Source: Podospora comata (lineage: Eukaryota; Ascomycota; Sordariomycetes; Sordariales; Podosporaceae). Taken from it: a stretch of 64,000 nucleotides of DNA. Shown in pieces: positions 21,073 to 32,711 of this stretch. Below the pieces are notes generated by a model that was not told the DNA's origin, ran no database searches, and was given only the letters and a program-made list of their open reading frames with translations. The DNA is taken from the NCBI GenBank assembly GCA_017354895.1, contig CP071499.1, forward strand, positions 3,100,001 to 3,164,000, read 5' to 3'. Both the position numbers and the translations under genes were made by a program. Every line of letters begins with the position of its first letter. Position 1 is the first letter of the stretch.

Positions 21073-21909
21073 CCTTTCACATTGTCTCTCTCCTCACCAT
21101 TATTTCCCAGCCCCGTTCTGCCAAGCTAGATAGGATAGACTGAAGAGTGTATACAGATATAGGATTTGGAGGACCAGGAAGAGGTCAATGTTAGGGTACT
21201 GAAGAGGTAAAAAATTCGAGATATATGCTCCATATTTGACCTCGATTATCTACCAACCCCTCTACACATGTACCCGCAGCTGCATACTCTCTCATGCATG
21301 ACACCCATTTGCTGCCATGCCAATGCTTGGAATGATCTTCCCACACAGTACAGACTCGACAGATCCTCACCCCCCATACCCACCCATACATGACTACCAA
21401 GAAAAGACACCCACACCTAACACTGAACACCTCCTCATCCACACCATGTTCCCTAACTGCAGACAAGTTCACACTGTGCTCAAAGAGAAATAACCGCGTA
21501 TATTATGTAAAAACTGGCAAAGACTACACTCTATATGCCCCCCCCAACCCCCTTGTCGACTCCACAACCTCCCCCGTCCTCCCAACCGTCTAGAAGGATC
21601 TCAAGAGTTCACAAGGCACTCCTGCCAGCCTTATCGCTTAGTAATGAACGCAGACGATGCCCTTTACAACCTAAAGAGAGAGAAAAAGACCAATCAGCTA
21701 CCCTGTTTCTGTTACAAATTCAAACAGTGCATTTCTATTTGTTTGCTCTCTATCGGGGGGTCGTTGTCACACATTCATCACTCTGAGCTCCAGCACAAAC
21801 AAACAAAAGCCACGAAAGAAGTTACTTGGTAAACTACACATGGCTTGTCGCGCGCGAAGAGAGGTAGGAAAGAGAAAAGAAAAAGAAACTTTTGGGTATG
21901 GGGGTTTGT
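20703..21909. other. Convergent 3' spacer between TRS33 and malate dehydrogenase
   Basis: This 1.2-kb stretch between converging genes includes a perfect CA dinucleotide run at 21031-21068. Small ORFs here are not convincing. No gene was seen. Confidence 0.5.
21031..21068. repeat. (CA)n microsatellite
   Basis: Nineteen consecutive CA units, uninterrupted, in non-coding DNA. Confidence 0.95.
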
Positions 21910-23292
21910 TTACTTCTGGGGAGGGTTGTGGGCAAAGGTGACACCCTTTGAGATGTTGCCCTTGAGACCAGACACGGCGGCCGCGAGGAGGGCCTTCTCC
22001 TTCTCGGTGATGTCGCCAAGAATGTCAATAGCCTTCTCAGCACCGTTGGGCTATTCGCTTGTCAGCATAAGAGGTCAAGACTGGGGGAGGGGGGGGAAGA
22101 AGACATACGCCGAGCTCAATGGGGACGGAGAAGAAGTCGACACCAGTCTTCTCGGCAATCTCCTTACCGCCGGGGACACCGGGAAGGTAGACGTAGCTGG
22201 GCTCAACGAGGCCCTTGGCACCAGCAGCAGCCTTCAGGAGCTTCTCAGCGAATCTTGTATGTGTGTCAGCAATAGCCCAACCTCTTTCTCTGATGATTAT
22301 GCTCACCTGTAACCGGCATAGGCCATGGAGAGGGTGGCAGAACCGGCACCATCCTTGGCCTTGACGACCTCATCACCACCAAACTGGACGCGGTTGACAA
22401 GAGCATCGTACTTGTCATCGGGGATGGAGACGGAAGGAGTGACCTTGCTGAAGAGAGGGACGATGGTCTCGCCGGAGTGACCACCAATGACGGGTACGGT
22501 AAGCTCTTGAGGGTTGGCCTTGCCGACGATCTCAGCAACGAAGGTCTCGGCGCGGACGATGTCGAGGGTGGTGACGCCAAAGAGGCGCTGGGCGTTGAAG
22601 ACACCCTTGGACTTGAGGACCTCGGCGGAGATGGGGACGGTAGAGTTGACGGGGTTGGAGATGACAAGGATGAAAGCCTTGGGGGCGACCTCGGCGGCAA
22701 CCTCGATGAGGCCCTTGACGATACCAGCGTTGATGTTGAAGAGATCGTCACGGGTCATGCCGGGCTTGCCTAGAGTGGGGGGTCATCGTCAGCACTTATG
22801 CGCCGGGACAGCAGCACGGCACCAGTCGGACGTACGGGGAATGCCAGCGGGGATGACAATGATGTCGGCATCCTTGAAGGCGGCCTTGGCGCCGTCATTG
22901 GCGGGAAGGTAGCCGGTGGTTTTCTGTTTGCGGCAAAGGTCAGCCGGAGTTCGCGGGTTCGCGGTTCGCGATTGTGTGTCTGTCACTTACCGCCTTGGAG
23001 GAGATGTGGGACAAGTCGGCAGCGACACCGGGAGTGTTCACAACATCGTACAGGGCGAGCTCGTCAACGAGCGGGGAGAGGCTCAGAAGAAGGGAGAGCG
23101 GCTGCGGACATCCGGTCAGTAATGCCGCTCAAACATGACGGCGATGGTAGTGACGGAGGAAGCTATACCTGACCAATACCGCCAGAGGCACCAGCAACCA
23201 CTATTCCCAATGTTAGACTCCCCTCTCGTTTTCCATGCCAGTTATGCGCGCATGTTGCGCGGTTCGGGCAAACACTTACCGGCCTTGACCAT
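21910..23292 (-). CDS. Malate dehydrogenase, cytosolic type
   Basis: I read seven exons: 23280-23292, 23169-23200, 22991-23101, 22836-22923, 22307-22769, 22109-22253 and 21910-22050. They give 330 residues. The first exon carries only 13 coding bases and the second 32. The product begins [15 protein letters not shown] (NAD-binding GxxGxxG). It has the substrate loop [13 protein letters not shown] and the catalytic His in [14 protein letters not shown]. It interconverts malate and oxaloacetate with NAD. There is no mitochondrial presequence, and the end (HNPPQK) is not a PTS1 signal, so I favour a cytosolic enzyme. Confidence 0.93.
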
Positions 23293-24345
23293 CTTGAAAA
23301 TATAAAGGGGATATAGAGGGGTAGCTGTTGAGCGCAATGTGATTGTCAGCTTTGCGGTGTTTCTGAGAAGGAAATAAAGGGGGTTCAGAATCAGCAATGA
23401 ATCACATGGGAATACCTACAATGAAGGCGAGTGCGTAGAGGCTGTTAGAGTTAAAATCTAACGGTCAATGGATTGGGATGATGGGAATCTGGTTGAGCTG
23501 GATCCGAGAGAAGGGGGAAGCTTGGGGGGCTCAAGCTTAAGTAGAGTTGGCGGGGTTATGCTTGGCTGACCGCGATCCCGTGTCGTCAGTTGCCCCGCGT
23601 TCCTCCCCCTCAGCCGGCGTCTTGCTGGGGTGCCAGGGAGGGGTCCGTTACTATTGCCGGAGGGCCAAGTGTACAACAGTGTGTCACAGAAACAAGAGGC
23701 GAGCAAAGACGCCATCGGCCTATTCGGGGAGACTCCCGCCTGGAAAAACTCAATTGACGCATCCCCTTTTGCTGCCCTCCCTCAGTTACCACAGCTACCA
23801 CAGCCGTGATACGTCTCCGTCGGTCATCAGTCCTCAGTCGCGAACAACTCGCGGCACGGGCCGGCCATGACTGCGGGAACTGGCCGACATGTGGGTTCCG
23901 AGGCCCGACACTCGGGTACTGGACTCGGGCAAGATCGGGATGCATTCCATGTTTTGAATCCCAAACAGGCTCGTGAGAACCCGCCGGCGGGTTCAATGGC
24001 TGTTTTCATAAATTAATACTCCTGAACCAAAAGACACCTTTTACACTACACATGTCGTCACTTGAGCTCGTCGATTCCTCAGCGAATGATCATTATGAAT
24101 GCCTCGTATATTGACCGCAACACCGCCCGTTGGCTGCAAAACAGATCCCGACTGAGTGGGTGATCCTCTGTTTGTGGATATCAAACGCCATGCCCATTCC
24201 TGAATGCAAGATTTGACAATCCGTCCCTGTCCCGATTTTGCCCCGGCATCCCATTCGTGTCATGCAACTCTCTGTCTACCGAGGAGTTGCGGACTCAACA
24301 TCAGAGCTTTATAAACGTTTTCCCTTTTTTTCCCGTTTCCATCCT
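23293..24345. other. Spacer between malate dehydrogenase and eL28
   Basis: About 1.05 kb upstream of malate dehydrogenase and downstream of eL28. The part near 23520-23700 is G/C-rich. No gene was recognised. Confidence 0.5.
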
Positions 24346-24986
24346 TTACTCGGACTTCTCGGCGGCCTTCTTGGCGGCGTTGCCACGGAGCTTGGGCTCG
24401 GGGGAGGGCTTCACGGGTCTCTGGGAAGCACGGATGGCGGAGGCGCGGGCAACGGCGACCTGGCGGAGATCGCCACGGTACTTGGCGGTCTGCTTGGCAA
24501 TAGACTTGTAGGTCCTGTAAATCCATCACTGTCAGCATGCCTGGCGATACCCTCACTTCGAGTGGGTTGCTACTGACTTGCGGTTGGCCTTGGAGGCGCC
24601 AATGGTAGAGACGGTTCTGCCGGAGGCGGGCTTGTTGCCAGCGGACACCTTCTTGGAGATGACCTGGATAGTGTTGTTCTCACCGGCAACGACACCGATA
24701 GCCTAACCCATGTATATATCAGTTCCTGTTGACTCCTTCACTCGTATCTTATCGTACCTTGTCATTGACGTAACCAGCGTACTTGCGGGAGTGGACGTTG
24801 GTGAGGTTGAGGGGGTCGCGGGAGAACTGGATACCACCGCTCTCCTTGCGCTTCACGAGGAAGGCGTTCTGGAGGCCTTTGTGTGTGCATTTTCGTTAGC
24901 TGGGGCTCGCTTGAAGGTTCGTGACGGATTCTCGGGCCAGACATACGGGTAACCTCCCAGATGAGATCAGCAGAGACGTTGGACAT
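24346..24986 (-). CDS. 60S ribosomal protein eL28
   Basis: Four exons (24947-24986, 24758-24876, 24578-24702, 24346-24514) encode 150 residues. Family segments include MSNVSADLIWEVTR, QNAFLVKRKESGG, FSRDPLNLTN and HSRKYAGYVNDKA, followed by a Lys/Ala-rich tail. eL28 is a large-subunit protein present in animals, plants and most filamentous fungi but absent from Saccharomyces cerevisiae. One acceptor is AAG rather than CAG/TAG, and one donor is GTCAGT; both keep frame. It is divergent from the UPF0357 gene. Confidence 0.92.
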
Positions 24987-25756
24987 TTTGGCGGTGTGTG
25001 GGTGGTTTGGGGTTGGGCGAGGCGGTTCGAGTGAAGTCGTCTGCGAAATCGTTTCGTGATCTTGAATTTCGAGATCCAACACCTGGATTTTTTGCCTGGC
25101 TCGCAGCAATGTGGGCTCGCCTAACTATCCCGAAGGGGTTTAGCCCATAATTTCTTATCGCTTCTTATCAGTTGAGAGCAAACTCTTGGCGGCTGGCCGA
25201 GCTGGCTTGCATAAGCTGGCCCGTGCTTTTTTCTCCTAAGCACCGCATCCGTCATTTCACCTGCTGACGAAGCTCGGGCCTTGGCCCCAAGCCCCAAGAA
25301 ATGTCATCAGCTTGATCATCGCCTCGTTGCCCATTCGGCAGCAAACCAAACCGTCCGGAAACCCGGGAAGTTGTCAATCAACCACCAGTCGCATTAGCGC
25401 AACTGCAATGTCCAGAACCACATTCCTCTGACTGCTGCTGTCTTGACCCCTTCTACATTCATTCACTCTTTTTGTTTCTTTTTCCTTTTGCTTTCCGACG
25501 TTATCACCACCCCTCCATAACCATCACATCACGTCAGTGCTTTACGCCGCATCTTGAGATCTCCCCGAAGTGAAACGAACCGAGGCCTCCGCCGCAAGAC
25601 TACATCCACCAGATCTCCGGGCCGCAAACCCAACCTCTTTTTGCCCCGACGACATCTCATAAACAAAACACACTCGCCAGGAGGTCGATTTACACGTTTT
25701 CTCTCAACCTTTCCCAAGGCGGCGCACATCAACTTCCATCACGATATACCGCAGCC
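24987..25756. promoter_or_regulatory. Divergent promoter region, eL28 and UPF0357 gene
   Basis: Starts face apart across about 770 bp. C/T-rich tracts near 25430-25520 precede the plus-strand gene. No telobox or other named site was found here. Confidence 0.4.
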
Positions 25757-26146
25757 ATGACCTACCTCTTCTACTCAACCCTCACCCTCCTAACCTTCAT
25801 CCTCACCACCCTCGCCTACCTCTTCCGCGCAACCTGGCTCCCCCACCTCTCCCAATCCCGCACAGCTTCGTACCTCTACTCCCGCCTCCCGGGGAACTCG
25901 TCCTTTGAAGCCGACATGGAAGCCGGTCTCTCGTCGTCGAATTTCGATTTAAACACCAACCTGGCAGCGGGCGATTCCAGGTCGGGGCTGGACGAGGGCG
26001 CGAAGAGGGAGATCTTGCAGATCATGAAGAAGAGGAGGTTGAAGTTTGACGAGGCGAGAAGGGTGTACATGGAGCAGAGGTTTGCGGCGAATGGGATTGG
26101 GGCGGATGGGAGGCCGAGGGATCCAAAGTTTGTTAGTTTCTCGTGA
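25757..26146 (+). CDS. UPF0357 family small membrane protein
   Basis: This single-exon gene encodes 129 residues. The first 25-30 residues are one hydrophobic segment (TYLFYSTLTLLTFILTTLAYLF), probably a signal anchor. The C-terminal half carries the conserved block ILQIMKKRRLKFDEARRVYM followed by FAANGIGADGRPRDPKFV, which matches the UPF0357 family (yeast YCL012C). The function of this family is not known to me. A role at an endomembrane is only inferred from the anchor. Confidence 0.85.
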   Translation: MTYLFYSTLTLLTFILTTLAYLFRATWLPHLSQSRTASYLYSRLPGNSSFEADMEAGLSSSNFDLNTNLAAGDSRSGLDEGAKREILQIMKKRRLKFDEARRVYMEQRFAANGIGADGRPRDPKFVSFS

Positions 26147-27566
26147 GGGGGGAAATACAAATCCGAGAGTCTGTTGGGGGGGGGTTGTTTAAGGTTTTTC
26201 CTGTTCGCTGCTGCTGTTTGGAAAACAGAGCATATATCATGGGTTTGGCTTCATAAACCAACCAACCACTATCGTTAATTACTTTTCCTTCTTTTTCTTT
26301 ATCTTGATTTTCCTATTGTTTTTTTATTTATTTCCATATTCCCCTACTTTTTACTCTTTTTGTTGATTTTTTTCATATTTTGGAGCGGGATAATCTGCGA
26401 AGGCGTTTACATGGGACGGGTTTCCTCGGCCGGACGGATTGGACATGATGTGGCGAGAAAGGGGGGGGGGGGCAGGAAGGGGGGGGGCAGGAAGGGGGGT
26501 AAGAAGAAAGGAGGGACATTTGATACCACTGGGGAGGAGGGAGTTTGAAGGTTTTTACATACGCAGGCGAAAAATAAAGAGATGTATCCCGCTCGATCAG
26601 GTTTCAGTGTTGTTTTCAGGGTGAAGAAGCCTGATGACTGGATGTCTTTTGGAGATATACCAAAATGTCTTCAAAGAGCTATCCCATTTTTCCAGTGCTT
26701 CTCGAGAGCTTCTTGCCTTTTATATAGGCCTCAACAAAAGATGGGAAATGGTTTGAAGGAACAGTCATTAAAACTAGAAGCATGGTTCTTAATAAAACTC
26801 GGAATATAGTTGCTAATCTGTGCAATTTCAGGTTGACCAGGCGATCTTTGATATTTACTATAGCAGATATTGAAGACCATATCCCAATCTTGACATGTCA
26901 CGGCCAGACCCTTATATCCAGGCATAGTGTTCTCCTTCAAAATGGACACATCCATTCATTATTACTAAGAGCCACCCAGGCCTCCTCTACCATTACTCTC
27001 CAACCACAAGCTTTCATCCCTTTCTCAAACCCAACCCATTGCCAACGGGTCATATTACAAGAATACCTATACTCATATGTACGTATCTCAAGAGCGATCT
27101 CCCATCAGGAGATTACCCCCTATTTTGTGTTTTGGTCCTCCACCCTCCTCCCCCCTATTTCCCACCCAAACAACCATTCATTCATTAAAAAAAACGCCAA
27201 CCCTACTCCCTCGCCTTGCTTGCTGCCCATTTGGATCATGCCCTCCCCGCCCCACCTGTCCTCCTTCCTCCCAATGATATTAACATGTCCAAACCAACCC
27301 AAAGATAATTATTATATACAGACGCGCATTCCTCATATAAAAAAAAAACCCTCACTATCCATCACTGGACAAAAAACCCTACTTTCCCAAAAGTCCAACA
27401 TGAAACCACCCCTCCATTACATTTTCATCATGAACACCAGCGACCGTGAGCTTTCTGCTCAACCTCACCCCAGACCACCAGCCGCCGCAGGGTGGTAACC
27501 AAAAAGAACAGTCAACCCCAAACCAACCCCCCCCAAGAAAGTTTTGATATCAAAAGAAACAGCTCC
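26147..27566. other. Convergent 3' spacer, UPF0357 gene and ERG3
   Basis: This 1.4-kb spacer contains poly-G runs at 26461-26500. Two 22-bp units at about 26641-26685 resemble the 21-bp repeat family (GATGTCTTTTGGAG, AAATGTCTTCAAAGAG). No gene was seen. Confidence 0.45.
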
Positions 27567-28671
27567 TCACTGCCTCTTCTTCGTCTCCATCTCAGGCTCA
27601 TACTCCCTATCATCCTCCCCCTCCACCTCCAGCTGGATCTGCTCCATCACCTCCACCTCCTTCTTCCAATGCTCCTCGCTCATCTTGACCTCCTTCTGGA
27701 ACATCTCCTGCTCCGGCGCCCTATAACTCCCGCCAATCCGATCCCACAGAGTAAAATACTGGCCATAGTTGTAGTTGAAGGCCAAGTGATGAATCGAATG
27801 GCACGCCGCCCCGTTGATGATGGGGTTGTTGGCAATGTACTCCCCGTCGTGAATCATAATCGTCCAAAAGTTGATAAACACAAACAGCGCCACGTACGCC
27901 ACCTTTTGCAGCGGGAAGATGAAGGGAAAGATGTGATACGGCAGGCTCTGCGCGTAGCCGTCAAGAGGGTGGAAGGCGTGGCTGGCAAAGGGCGTGGGCA
28001 TGATCCACTTGTGGTGAGGCTTGTGGAGGTGCTTATACACCCAGGGGTGGTGAAGGCCACGGTGAATCCAGTAGATGCCAAAGTCGGTGAAGAAGAGGAA
28101 GAGGGGGATTTGGAACCAGTTCCACCACGGCCAGGGGGCTTCGTCGAGCGTGTCGTAGAGGAAGCCGTAACCCCGGACCTCGGCGACGAGGAGGGGGGCG
28201 GTGCAGAGGGCCATGATGGGCATGGCTTCGTTGGCTTGCTTGATTTCGAGCCAGATTTGGTTCTTGAGGAACTTGGGGTGCTCAAAGGTTTTCTTGTCGA
28301 AGACGAAGAGGTAGGAGAGGGAGGCGAAGACGAAGTAGACTAGGAAGCCGAAGATCCTGGGGAGGGAGGGTTAGTGTCACTTGCGGGGGGGCATTGCGTG
28401 TGAGAGGGAAGGGGTAAACAAACCAGAGAATGAGGAACAGCGACACTCCTTGGCGCCAGATGTTATCTCTAGCCCATAAACTGCCATATGCGGCTTGTGA
28501 TGGTGTCAGGTACAGGTACTCTGTCGCGGGCTTGTACTGCCATGTTGACATGGAGGTGCCATTGGCAAAGGTCTGGGATGTGAGGCCGGATGGAGCTGGA
28601 CGCGCTGGGAGCACCCATTGGTACATGTAATCGAACAGAAAGGTATCGCACACTTCGAGGACGACGTCCAT
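27567..28671 (-). CDS. ERG3: Sterol C-5 desaturase
   Basis: Two exons (28424-28671, 27567-28356) encode 345 residues. The three di-iron histidine boxes of the fatty-acid-hydroxylase superfamily are present: HRGLHH (about 178), HKPHH (about 192) and HSIHH (about 268), between membrane helices. The enzyme introduces the C5-6 double bond into episterol in the ER during ergosterol synthesis. The intron donor GTTTGT is weak, but it alone restores the [14 protein letters not shown] membrane helix. The frame is open for a further 218 codons upstream to 29325. I kept the ATG at 28671 because it matches family length and N-terminus. Confidence 0.93.
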
Positions 28672-31475
28672 TTTGAAAGAATTGTGCGCAGTGGAATGCG
28701 CAAAACGGGAGAAAATGAGAAGCAAAAGACAAAGTTGACGGAGACGGTCCCTCTCCCACGCGACGCGAGCTTGCTCTAGATAAGAGAATGGGGGGGGGGG
28801 AGGGAGGCGAGAGAAAAAGAAGCAGCGGTCGAGAAAATTGCGTGAGCGAGAGGGCGACTCCCCGGCTTGTTCTAGTGCGATTTCCACACCCTTGGCAACG
28901 ACCTTCGCTGGCAGGGACGCAGGGGGCAATCTTAAGAACGGTGGAGCCTCTGATTCTTCGGCCGCGCTGTTTCCGAACGGGACGGGAATGATTGCACAAG
29001 AACGGAACCCTGCAGTGTGAAAGAGGTGTCTGGAAGATGGGGGCCGGTATCTTTGAGATTCGAATTGATCGGACTGGGAATGCTGTATACACATAATATA
29101 CTTTTGCTGATAGACATTGAAAAAGGGCAGTGGGTTGAGCTTCCTAATCAAGAAGCTGTCCATCATCGTCCGTCTTGGACCGCAACCCCTGGACCGAGCA
29201 GGTCTCGACAAGCTGGAATGGCACCAGTTGGGATGAAGAATTGGGACAACAGCCGTCAATCCAATTCGCTTTGGCGGTGGTCGTGCAACCAAACTGTCGA
29301 GTTGCATGATCCGTTTGGCTCTCAAGCTTTTGATTCGCCCAGATCTGGCACTAACTCCCGGAGATTCGAAGCTGCCATGCGGCAGAAATGGCGTGAGCTC
29401 TTCATTCGATGGGATGGTGTCCGTTCAACGACCCGAGGCCGAGCCTGCTAACCAGACTGTGGTTTGGCCAATCGCAGACTGATTTGGCTTAGATCCCCCA
29501 CATAGATTGATAAGCACCTGTGAGATCAAGCGGCCTCCGCGCACCTACCACTGTCTGTCTAGCAGCGACACCGAGCCCGAAGCCACCGAACCCTGCCAGG
29601 CACATCTCTGATCCCATTGGGGCCCAAGCTTCTGCCATTCTCACGGGCCATGTCGCCTGGAGTTCTCGGCATGGTCGGGATGCCATCAAAACCTCCTACA
29701 AATCTTGTTCGACGGTCGCTCTGTCTGGTTTGTGATCTTGTGATCTACCATCCCCGTGTACGTACCGAAATGCCCAGATCCCCGTGGAAAAGTGATCCCC
29801 TCTCGAAGCAAATTCGACGCGATACTGAACTAACAAGGCCGTGCGGCAGTTTTCTCTGCTTCTACATACTGTCTGCACGACTACTTAGTTGGTAGCTCCA
29901 GTCGAGACAGATGCTGGATATCAACGTGGCTATCACGAGAGGTCATGTTCAGCCTAGATCATGACCGTCTTCATGAGGGTTGGTCTTCCCCTCATCTTGA
30001 TAGTTTGAGTTGTCCAGCCCCAAACAAAAGTTGCAGCTCGAATCAACAACACGAGGTCTCATTTCAGAGGTACTTGTCAGCCTTGTTTATCGCTCTATGA
30101 CCAGCTCATGAACACTGTCTGTCGACACAATCGTCGAAACCTTCTGTGTCACATGGGACGCTTCCAGTATAGTTGACCAGTCGCCCGGAAACCAGCGTGC
30201 TGGGTGCCCATGGGATACCATTCCGGACTCTATACGCCATCTTGAATATTACAAACCTTTGGATCCAAGGTAGTTGATCGATCAGATGCTATCACATCCC
30301 TACCATGCACGCCCTGGACATGAAAGGTTTTACTGCAAGTCAGTAACACCTGTGATGATCGTCTACTTACACCTTTTGAGATAGGAAACATACTGGGTCA
30401 CTGCCCTTCAATGTCTATTAACTATCTTTCGAGGCTTGTTGATTGTCTTTGGAAGTGTTTTAACAGTTTTTGAGGTGGGTTTGAAGTAGTATTCTGCTTT
30501 GGCTCACTTCGCAGTGTAGTTATTCCATGCAAAGCGTAGTTATCAAGGTTGGAAACTCGCCTACAAACACCAGTGTCGCTGGCGATCTTGAGGACCTGTT
30601 CACAAAGAGTCAACCATCTCCAATCATTCGAAACCCTTACCCCTGAGAGAGACCCCAGATGTCACCTACCCTGATGTCACAGATGTAACCTAAGCCAAAC
30701 CGGCCATAATGAAACCAAAGCACCCCTCTCAAAACTGCCAAGATAACAGGGGATGTCTCTGAAAGTTTTGTTTGAGATGCCCATTTCGACCACAAACTCC
30801 TGAGCTTCGGTAACGATGGAAACAACGCGGTGATCTTGATCTCCTGTAAGGCAGATCATGAGCATCATAGCAATCTCATCCCACTTTGACCGTACGTGCT
30901 CTGAAATCCTCCTAGTAACAGAGTGTACAATAAATGTGAAGTGTCACTCAACCACTTGGCGTAGCGGCTATCAATGTAGCAACCCCTTTCTCACCTCTTG
31001 TTCCACCAGTATGTGACACCTTCTTCTAACATCCCAAGCAAACACACACAACCATCTTCTAGAAATGCTGCCTCTTGGCCTTCTCTTATTTTTAGCCGTG
31101 CGTCATGATGCGCGAAGATCATAAAACACGCCAACGGCGTCAACAGCCGACCTTACCCACGGCCTCCCCTGAAAGCGGTGTCATTCTCGGCAACCTCTCG
31201 CCGAATTTTGCACGCCAAAATGACTGCCGACATCCGAGTGAATGGATTTGGTGACATCTTTTACGACCTTGAAAGTCTTGTCTCTGCTTCGTGTTCATCG
31301 CCAAGTGTTGCCATTATGGGAAGGCCGCCCAAGAAGCCAGAAGAGGGGACAGTCGGGATAGTTTATATGACTGGAGTAGACTATCTCGTGGCCAAATCTT
31401 CTTATTCCTGTCGCAGTTTCAGTGAAGACCTTCCTAACAGAACCAAAACGACTGCTGAACAAAACCACCGCCATA
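28672..31475. other. Gene-poor 2.8-kb spacer
   Basis: No convincing gene was found between ERG3 and the secreted-protein loci. The part nearest ERG3 is its promoter or 5' UTR. A small array of the 21-bp repeat lies at 30411-30482. The remaining ORFs lack coding bias. Confidence 0.45.
30411..30482 (+). repeat. Degenerate ~21-bp tandem repeat, array 2
   Basis: Three to four units with 21-bp spacing: ACTATCTTTCGAGGCTTG, ATTGTCTTTGGAAGTGTT and ACAGTTTTTGAGGTGGGT. They match the core found in arrays 1, 3 and 4. Confidence 0.7.
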
Positions 31476-31921
31476 ATGCTCAAACACACCTTTACATGCT
31501 TCTTCATCATTTTCGTCTTCTTCTCCCCGGCCCTCGCCATGTCCCGCCGTTGTGGGATTGATGGCAGATATCCAATATCGCGGTTCCCCGAGATGGAAAG
31601 GCCCTGGTTGAACATGATACCAACTGGAAGATCACCCGAGCATATACGAAAAACCGCCCCATTGAATCCAGATCAAGCAACATCTACCTGCGCTTGGAAG
31701 TTGCCAAAAGGCTGGACGCTTTCATCAAGGCTAGGGAATACAACAGCCAAGAGAGCCGGTGTACGGCGGAGACCATCATCAAACAAGGGGTCAAAGCTGT
31801 CAGCGGTAGAGACACCAACAAGGCGGGACAACACAGACAACACGGGGCTGTCACGAAGGAAATATTCCAGAGCATGACTGAATCGGTTTCTGTCGAGTTT
31901 GGACCCGAAACGAAGAAATAA
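31476..31921 (+). CDS. Putative secreted small protein locus A (boundaries uncertain)
   Basis: An ATG at 31476 opens a strong signal-peptide-like segment (FFIIFVFFSPALA). One continuous frame runs to 31877 (133 residues). A different plus-strand frame from about 31570 to 31921 looks more protein-like (for example RLEVAKRLDAFIKARE). So the exon structure is unresolved, or the gene is decayed. I recognise no family. Locus B lies just downstream in the same orientation with the same plan, which supports a tandem pair of secreted proteins. Confidence 0.35.
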
Positions 31922-32051
31922 AAAAAAGAGAACCAACGCCAGTATGATATAAAAACTATTTCCCCCTCCCCCCTTCAAAACAGAAGTCACCAACCAGCTC
32001 GAGTTCCAACCATCTACCATCAACACCACCTAAACCCTCACCTTCAACGAC

Positions 32052-32711
32052 ATGACTCCTCTCACCAGTATCATCTTTCTCCTCCTCACAACTATGATCC
32101 CAGAGGCCCACGCTGTCTCATTCATACCTTGCCAACCGTATCCAAGGGTACATACACCCCCCTTTCCCCCTTAAACCAAACTCCAGCTAACCTCCCCCAG
32201 CCCGAAAATCCAAACACATTTCATATCCCCGCCCAAGCGACTTCCTACCCGATTCCATACATATCACACCACCAACAACTGAACAGCAACTTTGCATCTA
32301 CTGCAGTCTGCCCAAACCCGGCAATACAAGACGTCTATATGCGGGAATTCCCAAAATGTTTGCGGTTCGGGTCACGGACCCGCAGACAGAGAGCGGCGTC
32401 AAGCAGCTCAAAGCCGTCATCGCCAAAAAAACAAAGAAAAACAAAAAAAAAAAAAAAAAAAAAAAAACCCAACACGTTGGGCCAACCTGGTGAGATGACC
32501 AAGGAAGTTTGACCCCAAACTCTGGCCCAATCCATCTTTCTACAGCCCCGATGTCGTACATGATTTTTCCATGGAATACGAGAACCAAATCCAATAGAAG
32601 CACAGACGATCCGCGTTCTGCCCGAGCCCGGGGTTGCCAGGTACCTGTCCGTGGAGGTTCCCGAAAAGGGTGACGTTGAGGATGCCTACACAGTTCAAAC
32701 GGGGAGTGATT
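32052..32711 (+). CDS. Putative secreted small protein locus B (boundaries uncertain)
   Basis: An ATG at 32052 opens a signal peptide (SIIFLLLTTMIPEAHA) followed by a Cys. A good intron candidate starts at 32148 (GTACAT) with either a CTAAC..CAG acceptor at 32200 or a later CAG near 32286. Downstream, several protein-like stretches (for example FAVRVTDPQTESGVKQLKA, and a block ending at a TGA near 32711) lie in more than one frame around a 25-base poly-A run. The gene is therefore probably decayed, or has introns I could not place. Family unknown. Confidence 0.35.

Noticed and set aside
28282-29325. N-terminally extended ERG3 starting at 29325
   Set aside because: The added residues are Pro/Arg/Ser-rich and unlike sterol desaturases. 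The ATG at 28671 gives the normal family length.
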